Source: Ruminococcus flavefaciens
GTDB lineage: Bacteria; Bacillota; Clostridia; Oscillospirales; Ruminococcaceae
Assembly: GCA_002371825.1 (NCBI GenBank)
Contig: DFHF01000028.1
Location: 1 to 64,000 of the forward strand
Length of the DNA: 64,000 nucleotides
Direction of reading: 5' to 3'
In this document: positions 50,219 to 59,026 of the stretch, one piece after another
How positions within the stretch are numbered: the first letter of the stretch is position 1
Layout of the letters: every line of letters begins with the position of its first letter
Made by a program: the position numbers and the translations under genes
Notes under the pieces: generated by a model
The model's input: the letters and a program-made list of their open reading frames with translations, nothing else
What the model was told of the DNA's origin: nothing
Databases searched by the model: none

Positions 50219-51418
50219 TCAATAATCAAGGATATGACCCATTTTATCACGCTTTGTCTTAAGATAGAAGAGGTCGTAGGCGGTAGCGTCAACCTGAATG
50301 GGGACACGCTCCTTTATTTCCAGACCGAATCCGCTGAGGCCGTAAACCTTATCCGGATTATTTGTAAGGAGCCTCAGAGTTTTGCAGCCCAGCTCACGGA
50401 GGATCTGAGCGCCTATGTAGTACTCACGCAGATCGCCGGGGAATCCGAGAGCGAGATTAGCCTCCAGGGTATCCATGCCCTGATCCTGTAATTCATAGGC
50501 TCTGAGCTTGTTGATGAGACCGATACCACGTCCCTCCTGACGCATATAGAGGAGGATGCCCCGGCCTTCTTTTTCGATCTGTTTCATAGCAGCAGCAAAC
50601 TGCTGACCGCAGTCACATTTAAGGGAGCCGAAAGCGTCACCGGTGAGGCACTCAGAGTGAACACGGCAGAGTATGTCCTCTCCGTCGCCGATATCGCCCT
50701 TAACAAGAGCAACATGGTGTTCACCGTTGAGCTTGTTAACGAAGCCGACAGCTCTGAATTCTCCGTATTTGGTAGGGAGCTTTGTATTTGCCACCATTTC
50801 CACAAGCTTATCGTTACATTTTCTGTAGTCTTTAAGAGCCTGGATAGTGATGAATTTCATACCCCATTCCTGAGCTTTTTCCTGAAGCTCAGCGGAGCGC
50901 ATCATAGTACCGTCATCACGCATTATCTCGCAGCACAGGCCGCATTCCTGGAGGCCGGCAAGTCTCATAAGATCAACAGTAGCCTCTGTATGTCCCTCAC
51001 GTTCAAGGACACCGTTTTTCTTGGCAGTGAGAGGGAACATATGGCCCGGGCGGCGGAAGTCCTCAGGCTTTGCATCCGGATCCACACATTTTCTGGCAGT
51101 ATAGCCTCTCTCCTCAGCGGATATACCTGTAGTGGTATCAACATGATCTATTGACACTGTAAAGGCAGTTGAGTGGTTATCGGTGTTGTAGTCTACCATC
51201 TGAGGCAGGTGCAGCTTCTGGCAAAGGCTGATACTCATAGGCATACAGATAAGGCCCTTTGCATGAGCAGCCATGAAGTTGACATTTTCGGTAGTAGCGA
51301 ACTGAGCGGCGCAGATCATATCGCCTTCGTTTTCTCTGTCCTCGTCATCGGTAACGAGGATGATCTCTCCGTTCCTGAGGGCTTCAAGAGCTTCAGGGAC
51401 AGTATTATATCTGAACAT
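50219..51418 (-). CDS. ribBA: Bifunctional 3,4-dihydroxy-2-butanone-4-phosphate synthase / GTP cyclohydrolase II
   Basis: This is a 399-residue fusion. Residues 1 to about 200 are the DHBP synthase (ILVTDDEDRENEGDMICAA, RPGHMFPLTAKKNGVLEREGHTEATVDL). The rest is GTP cyclohydrolase II (RVHSECLTGDAFGSLKCDCGQQ with zinc cysteines, MRQEGRGIGLINKLRAYELQDQG, LLTNNPDKVYGL). It makes the two entry compounds of riboflavin synthesis. Its start overlaps the stop of the upstream DUF4097 lipoprotein gene by one base. Confidence 0.97.
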   Translation of the reverse strand: MFRYNTVPEALEALRNGEIILVTDDEDRENEGDMICAAQFATTENVNFMAAHAKGLICMPMSISLCQKLHLPQMVDYNTDNHSTAFTVSIDHVDTTTGISAEERGYTARKCVDPDAKPEDFRRPGHMFPLTAKKNGVLEREGHTEATVDLMRLAGLQECGLCCEIMRDDGTMMRSAELQEKAQEWGMKFITIQALKDYRKCNDKLVEMVANTKLPTKYGEFRAVGFVNKLNGEHHVALVKGDIGDGEDILCRVHSECLTGDAFGSLKCDCGQQFAAAMKQIEKEGRGILLYMRQEGRGIGLINKLRAYELQDQGMDTLEANLALGFPGDLREYYIGAQILRELGCKTLRLLTNNPDKVYGLSGFGLEIKERVPIQVDATAYDLFYLKTKRDKMGHILDY

Positions 51419-52287
51419 TATTGATCCTCCTGATCTATAGTTATTTTTCCGGTCTCGACAGAGGTTTCGATATTACATCCCTGAGCCTCGATAGAAAGTG
51501 CATGGGAGTTATTTTCCTTCCTCTCATCCTTGACGGAGTGTTCTTTTTCTTCAGTGATTATATGTATCCTTCCGGTTTTTGAGGATATCTGTATCTCAGC
51601 ATTTTCCGAGCCCTTTTCCGGGAGCCGGAACGTAGTATTTCCGGCATAAATATTTACGGAAATATCAGCAGTATAGACATTGCTGCTAAGCTCAACGTTA
51701 CCGGTATTGCATCCGAGAGCGGAGCTTGAAGAAATTTCGGAGCCGCAGCAGGTTATATTACCCACATCAGCATAAGCACTGACAGCTCCTTTCAGGCCGA
51801 TAAGAGAAATATTTCCCACATTTACCTTAGCAGTAAAGTCGTTGATATAGGAAGGGACGGTGAGCTCAGCATCAAGTTCGATACGGGAGTCCGGGATATT
51901 CTCACTTAGCCATTGACTGATCTCCTCGCCGGAATCTTCATCGACAAAGCTGATGACCATTTTTCCGCCGTTCATATCTGTATCAGCGGAGATGTGACTT
52001 AGTACATCCTCGCAGACTTCCTTATCATCTGCAAAGGACTTGCAGCTCAGTTTAAGTTCGGTGATATCAGAATCAGAGTAGGTTATACTGATATCGCCGA
52101 TATCCTGGCTTATATCGAGAATAGAAATACCATCGGTATTGAAAGAGAAGTTTTTTTCAGCCTCAGATCTCTCGCTGAAATCTCTTTTAATATTGCCGGT
52201 AGTAACAGAGTTTTTGCTCTTTCCGCAGCTGCTTAGTGTGACTGACAGAGCAGCCGACAAAAGGATAGCAGCAGATCTTTTTATCAT
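51418..52287 (-). CDS. DUF4097-type beta-helical lipoprotein
   Basis: This 289-residue lipoprotein has lipobox LSSC and repeated short strands rich in Gly, Ile and Asp-Asn turns (ISITYSD, VNVGNISLIGLKGAVSAYADVGNITCCGSE, GNVELSS, INIYAGNTTFRLPE, TGRIHIITEEKE, VETGKITI). This is the pattern of the DUF4097 (putative adhesin) beta-solenoid. Its role is unknown. It sits between ribE and ribBA and overlaps ribBA by one base, so it is co-regulated with riboflavin synthesis. A clean Shine-Dalgarno (AAAGGAGG) precedes the start. Confidence 0.8.
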   Translation of the reverse strand: MIKRSAAILLSAALSVTLSSCGKSKNSVTTGNIKRDFSERSEAEKNFSFNTDGISILDISQDIGDISITYSDSDITELKLSCKSFADDKEVCEDVLSHISADTDMNGGKMVISFVDEDSGEEISQWLSENIPDSRIELDAELTVPSYINDFTAKVNVGNISLIGLKGAVSAYADVGNITCCGSEISSSSALGCNTGNVELSSNVYTADISVNIYAGNTTFRLPEKGSENAEIQISSKTGRIHIITEEKEHSVKDERKENNSHALSIEAQGCNIETSVETGKITIDQEDQ

Positions 52288-52301
52288 GAGACTTCCTCCT
52301 T

Positions 52302-52949
52302 TCAGAAGCCGTTTTTCATTAGAAAATCCATAGTGATACCGCCGGAGCTTTTCTCAGCAGCGGCAGGCTTCAAGAGTTTTTCCACATATTTTCCGATCAG
52401 ATCGTTTTCCAGGTTTACGATATCTCCGGTTTTTTTCGAGCCGAGGATAGTCTGGGCAACGGTATGAGGTATAACAGAAACGCTGAATGAGGTATCGGTG
52501 ATCTTAGCGACAGTAAGGCTGATACCGTCGATAGCCACAGAGCCCTTTTCAACGATATACCGCATTATTTCAGGAGGTGCCGAGACAGTATACCATACAG
52601 ATATACCGTCTTTTTTCACATCGGTCACAGTGCCGGTACCGTCGATATGGCCTGAGACTATATGACCGCCGAATCGTCCGTCGGCAGCCATAGCTCTTTC
52701 GAGATTTACCGGACTTCCGGCAGAGAGGCTGCCGAGGGAAGAGCGGCTGAGTGTCTCATTCATAACGTCTGCCTGAAAGCAGTTATCGGACAAATCGGTG
52801 ACGGTCAGGCAGACACCGTTTACAGCAATACTGTCACCGAGCTTTGTATTTTCGAGAACTTTTTCAGCCCTGATCCTTATAAAAGAAGAAACAGCGCCTT
52901 TTCTGACTGATTCAACAGTTCCGGTCTCTTCAACGATCCCTGTGAACAT
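52302..52949 (-). CDS. ribE: Riboflavin synthase alpha subunit
   Basis: This 215-residue protein consists of two tandem lumazine-binding barrels: MFTGIVEETGTV, SIAVNGVCLTVT and MNETLSRSSLG in the first; GGHIVSGHIDGTGTV, SVAIDGISLTVA and IPHTVAQT in the second. It dismutates two lumazines to riboflavin. It overlaps the end of ribD by 20 bases. Confidence 0.96.
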   Translation of the reverse strand: MFTGIVEETGTVESVRKGAVSSFIRIRAEKVLENTKLGDSIAVNGVCLTVTDLSDNCFQADVMNETLSRSSLGSLSAGSPVNLERAMAADGRFGGHIVSGHIDGTGTVTDVKKDGISVWYTVSAPPEIMRYIVEKGSVAIDGISLTVAKITDTSFSVSVIPHTVAQTILGSKKTGDIVNLENDLIGKYVEKLLKPAAAEKSSGGITMDFLMKNGF

Positions 52950-54042
52950 AATTCACCCTGCTTTCTATCATAATATCATTTCCGAAGCGTCTGATAACAG
53001 GATCTTCCAGCATGAAGGCATTGTCCGGAGAATCGATGCCGGCACCTCCAACAGGAGAGGGAGCGGTATTTCCGCCGAAGATCTTCGGAGCGGCATATGC
53101 CTGAACTTTATTGACGATCCCGGCATTAAGAGCAGACCAGTTGAGAGCAGCTCCGCCCTCAAGGAGGATGCTGTCGATCTTCATTTCGCCCAGTTTTTTC
53201 ATAAGCTCCGCAAGATCGACTCTTCCTGTGTTCTTGTCGCCGCATACGATAACCTTACAACCGGCTTTTTCCAGTTCCTGAGCTTTATCTGAGTAAGATG
53301 CGGCTGCGATGATAGTCGGGACCTTTTCAGCAGTTCTGACAATATTGGATTCCATAGGTATCCTGAGAGCCGAATCGCAGATTATCCTTATCGGGTCACG
53401 TCCGCCTTCGAGGCGGCAGGTGAGCATCGGGTCATCAGCAAGCACCGTACCAATACCGGCCATTATAGCTGAATGTCTGAGCCTTTCGAGCTGGACCTGA
53501 TGCCGGGATCCCTCACCGGTGATCCATTTTGACTTTCCTGTAAAGCAGGCTATCTTACCGTCCATAGTCATTGCATATTTCATAGTGACGAAGGGAAGGC
53601 CTGTAGTAATATAGTGGAAGAAGATCTCGTTTATTGAGTCACATTCTTCCCTTAGAACATTTTCTATTACTTCGATACCGTGTTCCCTGAGTATGCTCAC
53701 ACCCTTTCCTGCAACAAGGGGGTTAGGGTCAGCTGAGCCTATGAAAACACGTCTGATGCCGTGTTCTATTATAGCCTCAGTACATGGAGGCTGTTTTCCG
53801 TGGTGACAGCATGGTTCAAGTGTGACATAGATATCGGCGCCGGAGCAGTCGATATTTCTTGAATCGCAGTCGGCAAATGCATTTCTTTCGGCATGGAGGT
53901 CTCCGTATTTTCTATGCCAGCCCTGACCGATGACACTGCCGTCCTTAACTATGACAGCGCCCACCATAGGATTAGGCGATACGAAACCCATGCCCTTTAC
54001 AGCAAGAGCGAGAGCGGATCTCATATGATCTTCGTGAGACAT
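52930..54042 (-). CDS. ribD: Bifunctional diaminohydroxyphosphoribosylaminopyrimidine deaminase / reductase
   Basis: This 370-residue enzyme has an N-terminal zinc deaminase (NPMVGAVIVKDG, HAERNAFADC, LEPCCHHGKQPPCTEAI) and a C-terminal reductase (VTMKYAMTMDGKIAC, SKWITGEGSR, LLEGGAALNWSAL). It catalyses the second and third steps from GTP. It is the first gene of the operon, about 30 bases after the attenuator, with an AAGGAGG ribosome site. Confidence 0.96.
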   Translation of the reverse strand: MSHEDHMRSALALAVKGMGFVSPNPMVGAVIVKDGSVIGQGWHRKYGDLHAERNAFADCDSRNIDCSGADIYVTLEPCCHHGKQPPCTEAIIEHGIRRVFIGSADPNPLVAGKGVSILREHGIEVIENVLREECDSINEIFFHYITTGLPFVTMKYAMTMDGKIACFTGKSKWITGEGSRHQVQLERLRHSAIMAGIGTVLADDPMLTCRLEGGRDPIRIICDSALRIPMESNIVRTAEKVPTIIAAASYSDKAQELEKAGCKVIVCGDKNTGRVDLAELMKKLGEMKIDSILLEGGAALNWSALNAGIVNKVQAYAAPKIFGGNTAPSPVGGAGIDSPDNAFMLEDPVIRRFGNDIMIESRVNYVHRDR

Positions 54043-54070
54043 TATAACCTCCTTAAACGGGATAAAAACA

Positions 54071-54095
54071 AAAAACCCCGAAGAGCTTCGGGGGA
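54071..54095 (-). terminator. Attenuator (terminator hairpin) of the FMN riboswitch
   Basis: Minus-strand CCCCGAAG...CTTCGGGG stem followed by TTTTTTG, between the riboswitch aptamer and ribD. It is the likely off-switch when FMN binds. Confidence 0.85.
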
Positions 54096-54127
54096 GGTAA
54101 ATCTGTATTAATGGTTATGACGCAGAT

Positions 54128-54240
54128 TTATCTTCTTTCATCCGGACTATACCGTCGGCTCCGGGATCTGACCGGATCAACCGCAGAAGCGGCTCGCAGG
54201 CTATACTGCCGGTAGGGATTTTCACCCTGCCCTGAAGACA
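54128..54240 (-). promoter_or_regulatory. FMN riboswitch (RFN element)
   Basis: The minus strand carries the conserved RFN core in order: TTCAGGGCAGGGTGAAA, CCCTACCGGC, AGCCTGCGAGCCGC, GGTTGATCCGGT, CCGGAGCCGACGGT, TAGTCCGGATGAAAGAAGAT. All six stems of the aptamer are present. It controls the whole ribD-to-lipoprotein transcript by premature termination. Confidence 0.95.
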
Positions 54241-54245
54241 CATTA

Positions 54246-54274
54246 ATTATATCACGCTGATAAATAAATGTCAA
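54246..54274 (-). promoter_or_regulatory. Promoter of the riboflavin operon
   Basis: Minus strand: TTGACA (54269-54274), 17 bases, TATAAT (54246-54251). This is perfect consensus, so control rests on the riboswitch. Confidence 0.88.
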
Positions 54275-54376
54275 TACCTTATAATAAAGAAATAGGCGCA
54301 GATACGAGATCTTATCAATGGGGAAAAAGAAGTAAAAGACTGTTTTGAAAAGCAAGGTGAAAATGCACAAAATATA

Positions 54377-54405
54377 TTGAAAAATGATGATATATATGTT
54401 ATAAT
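54377..54405 (+). promoter_or_regulatory. Promoter of the DUF4832 dockerin gene
   Basis: TTGAAA (54377-54382), 17 bases, TATAAT (54400-54405). It shows that the upstream in-frame TTG at 54377 is not the start codon. Confidence 0.75.
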
Positions 54406-54433
54406 AAGATATATTATTTCGGGAGGCGATGAC

Positions 54434-56926
54434 TTGAAAAACAGATCATTATCACTGCTGACAGCGTCACTTATCCTTGGGGCGGGAGCACATCCTGTAC
54501 CTGTATCAGTACAGGCGGCAGAAAAAGCTCTGACTGACAGCGGCATATCATATACAGAGACAGTGGAGACTATCCCTAATCCGGGAGCAGGGTATACAAC
54601 GACCATATGGCCGGTATGCAAGCCGGGGAGCACTCCGGTATATAGCCCCACAGGTTCTCTTGTATTATTTTTTGTTGATATAGGAGCTTTCTCCAGCGGC
54701 GCAAACGGTACCATGAATGATGACGGTACATATACGGAGGGAACGGACTACGATCTTGACCAGGAGTTCTTTGATTCCTGGCGGCAGACCTTTGAGAACT
54801 GCCGGAAAAACGGCTGTATGACAGCACTGCGTTTCCGTTATGATGCCAATGGAAAGGATGATCCGGAGCCTTCCTCCTTCGATCAGGTACTGCACCATAT
54901 CCAGCAGATAAAGGATAGCGGACTTCTTGAGGAGTACAAGGACATACTCTGCTTTGTAGAATCCGGATTTGTAGGAAAATGGGGAGAACAGCACGGCGGA
55001 AAATATGTAACCGTTGATTACAAGGCAAAGCTGCTTTCAGCAATGCTGGATTGTGTACCCTCACCGGTCCCGGTCACTGTCAGAACTCCTGATACATTTG
55101 CAAAATGGGCAGGCATATCCCGCAGTGAGCTTGGGGACTATATCCCTGAGGAGGGGAGCGAGGCTTACCGTGTAGGCCTGTACGATGACGGATATATGGG
55201 AAGCAATTCAGACCTTGGCACATATGCTGACCGTGAGAAGGAGACAACGTGGCTTGGAAGACAGGCAGTGACATCCTATTTCGGCGGAGAGTACTCCGGC
55301 GACCTAGACTATGCCAAGCAGTTTGATACCTATCTGCCTGAGAATACTATCCCTGAGATGTACAAGACCCACCTCAGCTATATAAACGGAAATATTTTTC
55401 AGCTTTACAAGGAGCATATCTTTGATGAAAAGTGTGACATTGAGGGAGTGGATAATTCAGCATATTACGGTCAGTCGGTATTTCAGTTCATCCGTGACCA
55501 TATAGGCTACAGATTTGTTGTGAGAAAGTCGGAGCTTTCGCCGGAGGCAGAGCAGGGCGGACTGTTTGATATGCATTTCAGGATAGAGAATACCGGCTTT
55601 GCGAATCCCATACCTAAACAGACAGCATATTTCCTGTTGGAAAAAGACGGACAGTTCGTGCGTTTTGCGTCGGATATAGAGCCTAACAAATGGTATTCCG
55701 GGCAGACTGCTGATGAGGAGATAAAGATCCACGTTCCCGGAAGCTTGCCGGCAGGAAAATGGAATGTCTATCTGAAGATAACTGAGGGAACGAATGATAT
55801 AAGTCAGATGAGCATGAGGTCAGTGCAATTTGCAAATCCTGACATATGGGACGCTTCACTTGGAGCGAACTATATGGGCTCGATAAATATTACAGAGGCA
55901 GAAAAGCATACAACATCAAATGTATTCTGTCAGTCTGATTATTTTGACTATGAGCTTGACGGCCTTAAGGGTATCTGGGGCTATAATTATACAGTCAAGG
56001 GCAGGATAATCACTGACGGCAGGATATCATCTACCTCCGAATGGACAGAGGATATGCTGCTTGCAGAAAACGGAAGCAACAGTGTTTACATGACGGCAGA
56101 TGAGGACAATATCTATATTATGGGACATCAGTCTGATAAGGCAAAAGCTCCGGTATACAATCTCAGGCTCACAAGAGCAGACGGCGAGTCATATTGGATA
56201 TACTTTGCCAATAACGGATATGTCTATTTCAATCACGGCGATCATGGCGGAGCAGTCTGCAAGTGGAGCGGGGAAACTGTGGAGTTCCAAATACCTCTTG
56301 AATTAATGGGACTTTCCGGCGGTACTGAATTAAAGCAGATAAGGCTGTTCCTTCAGGACAGTGCTGATGACTGGAAGGTACTTGGAGAGATAAATTCACC
56401 TGAATGTGCAGTGCCGGCAAATTTCAATATTTATTCTGCAAAGAGCACAGTCCGTCTGACAGAAGGTAAGAAGTATCAGATGGCGGTAAGTGATATGCTG
56501 ACGGGAGCGGCATATCAGTGGTACAAAGACGGTGAGGCGATATCCGGAGCAAACAGCAGTGAGCTTGAGCTGAAAAGCGTATCCAAAGAAGATGTGGGTC
56601 TCTATTCTGTTAAGGTGACCTCGGCTGAGGGTAGTGAGAAGACTGTGGATATATGTGATATCCTTGAAGTAATTCCAGAAAAGGAGCCTGTTTACGGCGA
56701 CGCTGACTGTGACGGAGAAGTAAAGATGAATGATGCAGTACTGATAATGCAGTCCATTTCAAATCCTGACAAATTTGATGTAGGAGGCAGTGATGACCAC
56801 GCACTTACATCAGAGGGCAGGAAGAATGCAGATTGTTTCGAGCCCGGCTCAGGTGTAACTCCTAATGACGCACTGACGATACAGAGGTATCTTATCAAGC
56901 TGGTACCTTCGCTTCCCGAGTTCTGA
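54434..56926 (+). CDS. Secreted DUF4874/DUF4832 protein with Ig-like domain and dockerin
   Basis: This is an 830-residue protein. The signal peptide ends near VSVQAA. Residues about 35-240 match DUF4874 (IPNPGAGYTTTIWP, ALRFRYDANGKDDPEPSSFDQVLHHI, CFVESGFVGKWGE), a likely TIM-barrel front. DUF4832 follows to about 470, then a beta-rich sugar-binding-like module (about 490-665), an Ig-like domain (about 672-745, AAYQWYKDGEAISGANSS) and a C-terminal dockerin (about 752-826). DUF4874/4832 pairs are secreted by many glycan degraders but have no known activity. It starts with TTG at 54434, 7 bases after GGGAGG. A dockerin implies a wall-polymer target. Confidence 0.85.
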   Translation: MKNRSLSLLTASLILGAGAHPVPVSVQAAEKALTDSGISYTETVETIPNPGAGYTTTIWPVCKPGSTPVYSPTGSLVLFFVDIGAFSSGANGTMNDDGTYTEGTDYDLDQEFFDSWRQTFENCRKNGCMTALRFRYDANGKDDPEPSSFDQVLHHIQQIKDSGLLEEYKDILCFVESGFVGKWGEQHGGKYVTVDYKAKLLSAMLDCVPSPVPVTVRTPDTFAKWAGISRSELGDYIPEEGSEAYRVGLYDDGYMGSNSDLGTYADREKETTWLGRQAVTSYFGGEYSGDLDYAKQFDTYLPENTIPEMYKTHLSYINGNIFQLYKEHIFDEKCDIEGVDNSAYYGQSVFQFIRDHIGYRFVVRKSELSPEAEQGGLFDMHFRIENTGFANPIPKQTAYFLLEKDGQFVRFASDIEPNKWYSGQTADEEIKIHVPGSLPAGKWNVYLKITEGTNDISQMSMRSVQFANPDIWDASLGANYMGSINITEAEKHTTSNVFCQSDYFDYELDGLKGIWGYNYTVKGRIITDGRISSTSEWTEDMLLAENGSNSVYMTADEDNIYIMGHQSDKAKAPVYNLRLTRADGESYWIYFANNGYVYFNHGDHGGAVCKWSGETVEFQIPLELMGLSGGTELKQIRLFLQDSADDWKVLGEINSPECAVPANFNIYSAKSTVRLTEGKKYQMAVSDMLTGAAYQWYKDGEAISGANSSELELKSVSKEDVGLYSVKVTSAEGSEKTVDICDILEVIPEKEPVYGDADCDGEVKMNDAVLIMQSISNPDKFDVGGSDDHALTSEGRKNADCFEPGSGVTPNDALTIQRYLIKLVPSLPEF

Positions 56927-56949
56927 ACATCATAAATACAGAGCGCTCT

Positions 56950-56992
56950 GAAAAAAATCAGGGCGCTCATATTTATTACGAGCGCCCTGTAA
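56950..56992 (-). terminator. Terminator after ftsH
   Basis: AGGGCGCTC and GAGCGCCCT pair around an AT-rich loop; on the minus strand the stem is followed by GATTTTTTT. A second copy of the arm (GAGCGCTCTGA, 56941 onward) allows an alternative hairpin for the opposite strand. Confidence 0.75.
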
Positions 56993-57013
56993 TCAACTAT
57001 ATCCAGCTTTGTA

Positions 57014-58858
57014 TCATACAGCAGGGATGCTGCTGTTTTTAAGGATAGACATAAACTCCTCACCGGTGATAGTTTCTTTTTCAAGGAGATACCTTGCAAG
57101 CTCATGGAGCTTTTCAATATTGTCGGTGAGAATACTTACAGCCTTGCTGTGAGCAGTTCTTACGATAGAGTTGACCTCCTCGTCTATTTTTGCGGCAGTT
57201 TCCGGTGAGCAGGCGAGAGAGGCATCTCCGCCGAGATACTGGTTATTGACAGTTTCAAGAGCTATCATATCGAAGGCTGAGCTCATTCCGAAGCGGGTGA
57301 CCATAGCTCTTGCAAGCTTTGTAGCTTTTTCGATATCATTTGAAGCACCGCTTGTGCAGGTATTGAAAACGAGTTCTTCTGCTGAGCGTCCGCCGGTAAG
57401 AGTTGATATCCTTGCCATAGCTTCTTCCTTTGTAAGGAGGAATTTTTCCTCCTCATCCACCTGCATAGTATATCCGAGAGCTCCTGAGGTACGGGGAATA
57501 ATAGTGATCTTATGTACGGGAGCGGAGTCCTTCTGCATAGCTGCAACAAGAGCGTGGCCTATCTCATGATAAGCGATTATCTCTTTTTCCTGCTGAGAAA
57601 TGACAGCATTTTTTCTCTGATAACCGGCAATTACGACCTCTACGCTTTCCTCAAGGTCGGACTGGCTGACAAGATTTCTGCCGTTTCTGACAGCACGGAG
57701 AGCGGATTCATTGATGATATTTGCGAGCTCAGCACCGGATGCACCGGCAGTAGCTCTTGCAACGGCATTATAGTCCACACCGGGTTCAGTTTTAATTTTA
57801 TTGGCATGAACTCTGAGTATAGCTTCACGTCCGGCGAGGTCAGGGAGTTCAGCGGGGATACGTCTGTCAAAGCGGCCCGGTCTGAGGAGGGCAGGGTCAA
57901 GGGATTCCGGACGGTTAGTTGCAGCGAGTATGACAACGCCCTTTTTGCCGTCGAATCCGTCCATTTCCGTGAGGAGCTGGTTGAGGGTCTGCTCACGCTC
58001 ATCGTTTCCGCCTATCTGGCCGTCACGTTTTTTACCGATAGTGTCTATCTCATCGATAAAAACGATACATGGAGCTTTTTCATTAGCCTGCTGGAACAGG
58101 TCACGGACCTTAGCAGCGCCCATACCAACGAACATCTCAACGAATTCTGAGCCTGAGATAGAGAAGAAGGGGACATTGGCCTCTCCTGCAACCGCCTTTG
58201 CGAGAAGGGTCTTTCCGGTTCCGGGAGGGCCTACGAGGAGGGCACCCTTAGGAAGGTCAGCACCTATCTCAGCATATTTCTGAGGATTATGCAGGAAATC
58301 CACGATTTCTTCGAGAGCTTCCTTAGCTTCATCCTGACCGGCAACATCAGCGAAGGTCTTTCCGGTCTGAGCCTTGACATAAATTTTTGCATTGCTCTTT
58401 CCGAATGACATAGCATTTCCGAGGCCGCCCATGCGCTTGCTCATAGCCTTCATAAGAACTATCCACAGAACGATCATAAAAACAAGAGGCAGCACCCAGG
58501 ATATGAAGAAGGCAGCGATAGGATTTTCTTCTTCTATACTACCGGTGAAATCGATATCATTTTCGCTTTTGTAGAGTCTGTTGACAAGCTCCGGGTCTTC
58601 GATCTTTATAGTTGAATACAGCTGTTCAGAGCCGTCAGCACCTTTGACCTTGAACAGGATAGAGTCCTCTTTTATCTGGACCTTTTCGACTGTACCATCA
58701 TCTATCTGTTTAAGGAAAAAGCTGTAATTTGTATCCTTTATCTTTGCCTTTTTCACAGCAGGAATGACAAAAGCGTTGTAGAGCAGTATCAGCACTACCG
58801 TGATGATGGCAAAAACGAGGAAGCTTCGTTTATTCTTGTTGTTTTTTTCTTCTTTCAT
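57014..58858 (-). CDS. ftsH: ATP-dependent zinc metalloprotease FtsH
   Basis: This is a 614-residue protein with two membrane helices (about 15-33 and 110-130) flanking an outside domain. The AAA+ ATPase domain has Walker A GPPGTGKT, Walker B IVFIDEIDTIG and the SRH with RPGRFDRRI. The M41 peptidase has zinc motif HEIGH (431-435). It degrades misfolded and short-lived membrane proteins. The ATG at 58858 is 12 bases after AAAGGAG; a TTG directly next to the ribosome site is less likely. It is monocistronic. Confidence 0.96.
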   Translation of the reverse strand: MKEEKNNKNKRSFLVFAIITVVLILLYNAFVIPAVKKAKIKDTNYSFFLKQIDDGTVEKVQIKEDSILFKVKGADGSEQLYSTIKIEDPELVNRLYKSENDIDFTGSIEEENPIAAFFISWVLPLVFMIVLWIVLMKAMSKRMGGLGNAMSFGKSNAKIYVKAQTGKTFADVAGQDEAKEALEEIVDFLHNPQKYAEIGADLPKGALLVGPPGTGKTLLAKAVAGEANVPFFSISGSEFVEMFVGMGAAKVRDLFQQANEKAPCIVFIDEIDTIGKKRDGQIGGNDEREQTLNQLLTEMDGFDGKKGVVILAATNRPESLDPALLRPGRFDRRIPAELPDLAGREAILRVHANKIKTEPGVDYNAVARATAGASGAELANIINESALRAVRNGRNLVSQSDLEESVEVVIAGYQRKNAVISQQEKEIIAYHEIGHALVAAMQKDSAPVHKITIIPRTSGALGYTMQVDEEEKFLLTKEEAMARISTLTGGRSAEELVFNTCTSGASNDIEKATKLARAMVTRFGMSSAFDMIALETVNNQYLGGDASLACSPETAAKIDEEVNSIVRTAHSKAVSILTDNIEKLHELARYLLEKETITGEEFMSILKNSSIPAV

Positions 58859-58887
58859 TGAAGAGATCAACTCCTTTACATGAGAAG

Positions 58888-58916
58888 ATTATAACATATA
58901 ATTGATAAAAAAACAA
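58888..58916 (-). promoter_or_regulatory. Promoter of ftsH
   Basis: Minus strand: TTGTTT (58911-58916), 17 bases, TATAAT (58888-58893) with a TGT extended -10. Confidence 0.7.
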
Positions 58917-58986
58917 CAAGCAAATTGTGAGATTTCTGAAAGTTGTGTGAAAGAAGAAAATGGGAAAACTGCAGTTTTCAGGCTGA

Positions 58987-59020
58987 CAAAAATAAGGCTC
59001 CGCTGAAATGCGGAGCCTTG
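58987..59020 (-). terminator. Terminator of the GH26-GH9 operon
   Basis: Minus-strand AAGGCTCCGC pairs with GCGGAGCCTT around ATTTCA, followed by ATTTTTG. Confidence 0.85.
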
Positions 59021-59026
59021 TAATGA

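Noticed and set aside
57512..58150. Plus-strand open frame (212 codons) opposite ftsH
   Set aside because: Shadow of the conserved AAA+ region of ftsH.
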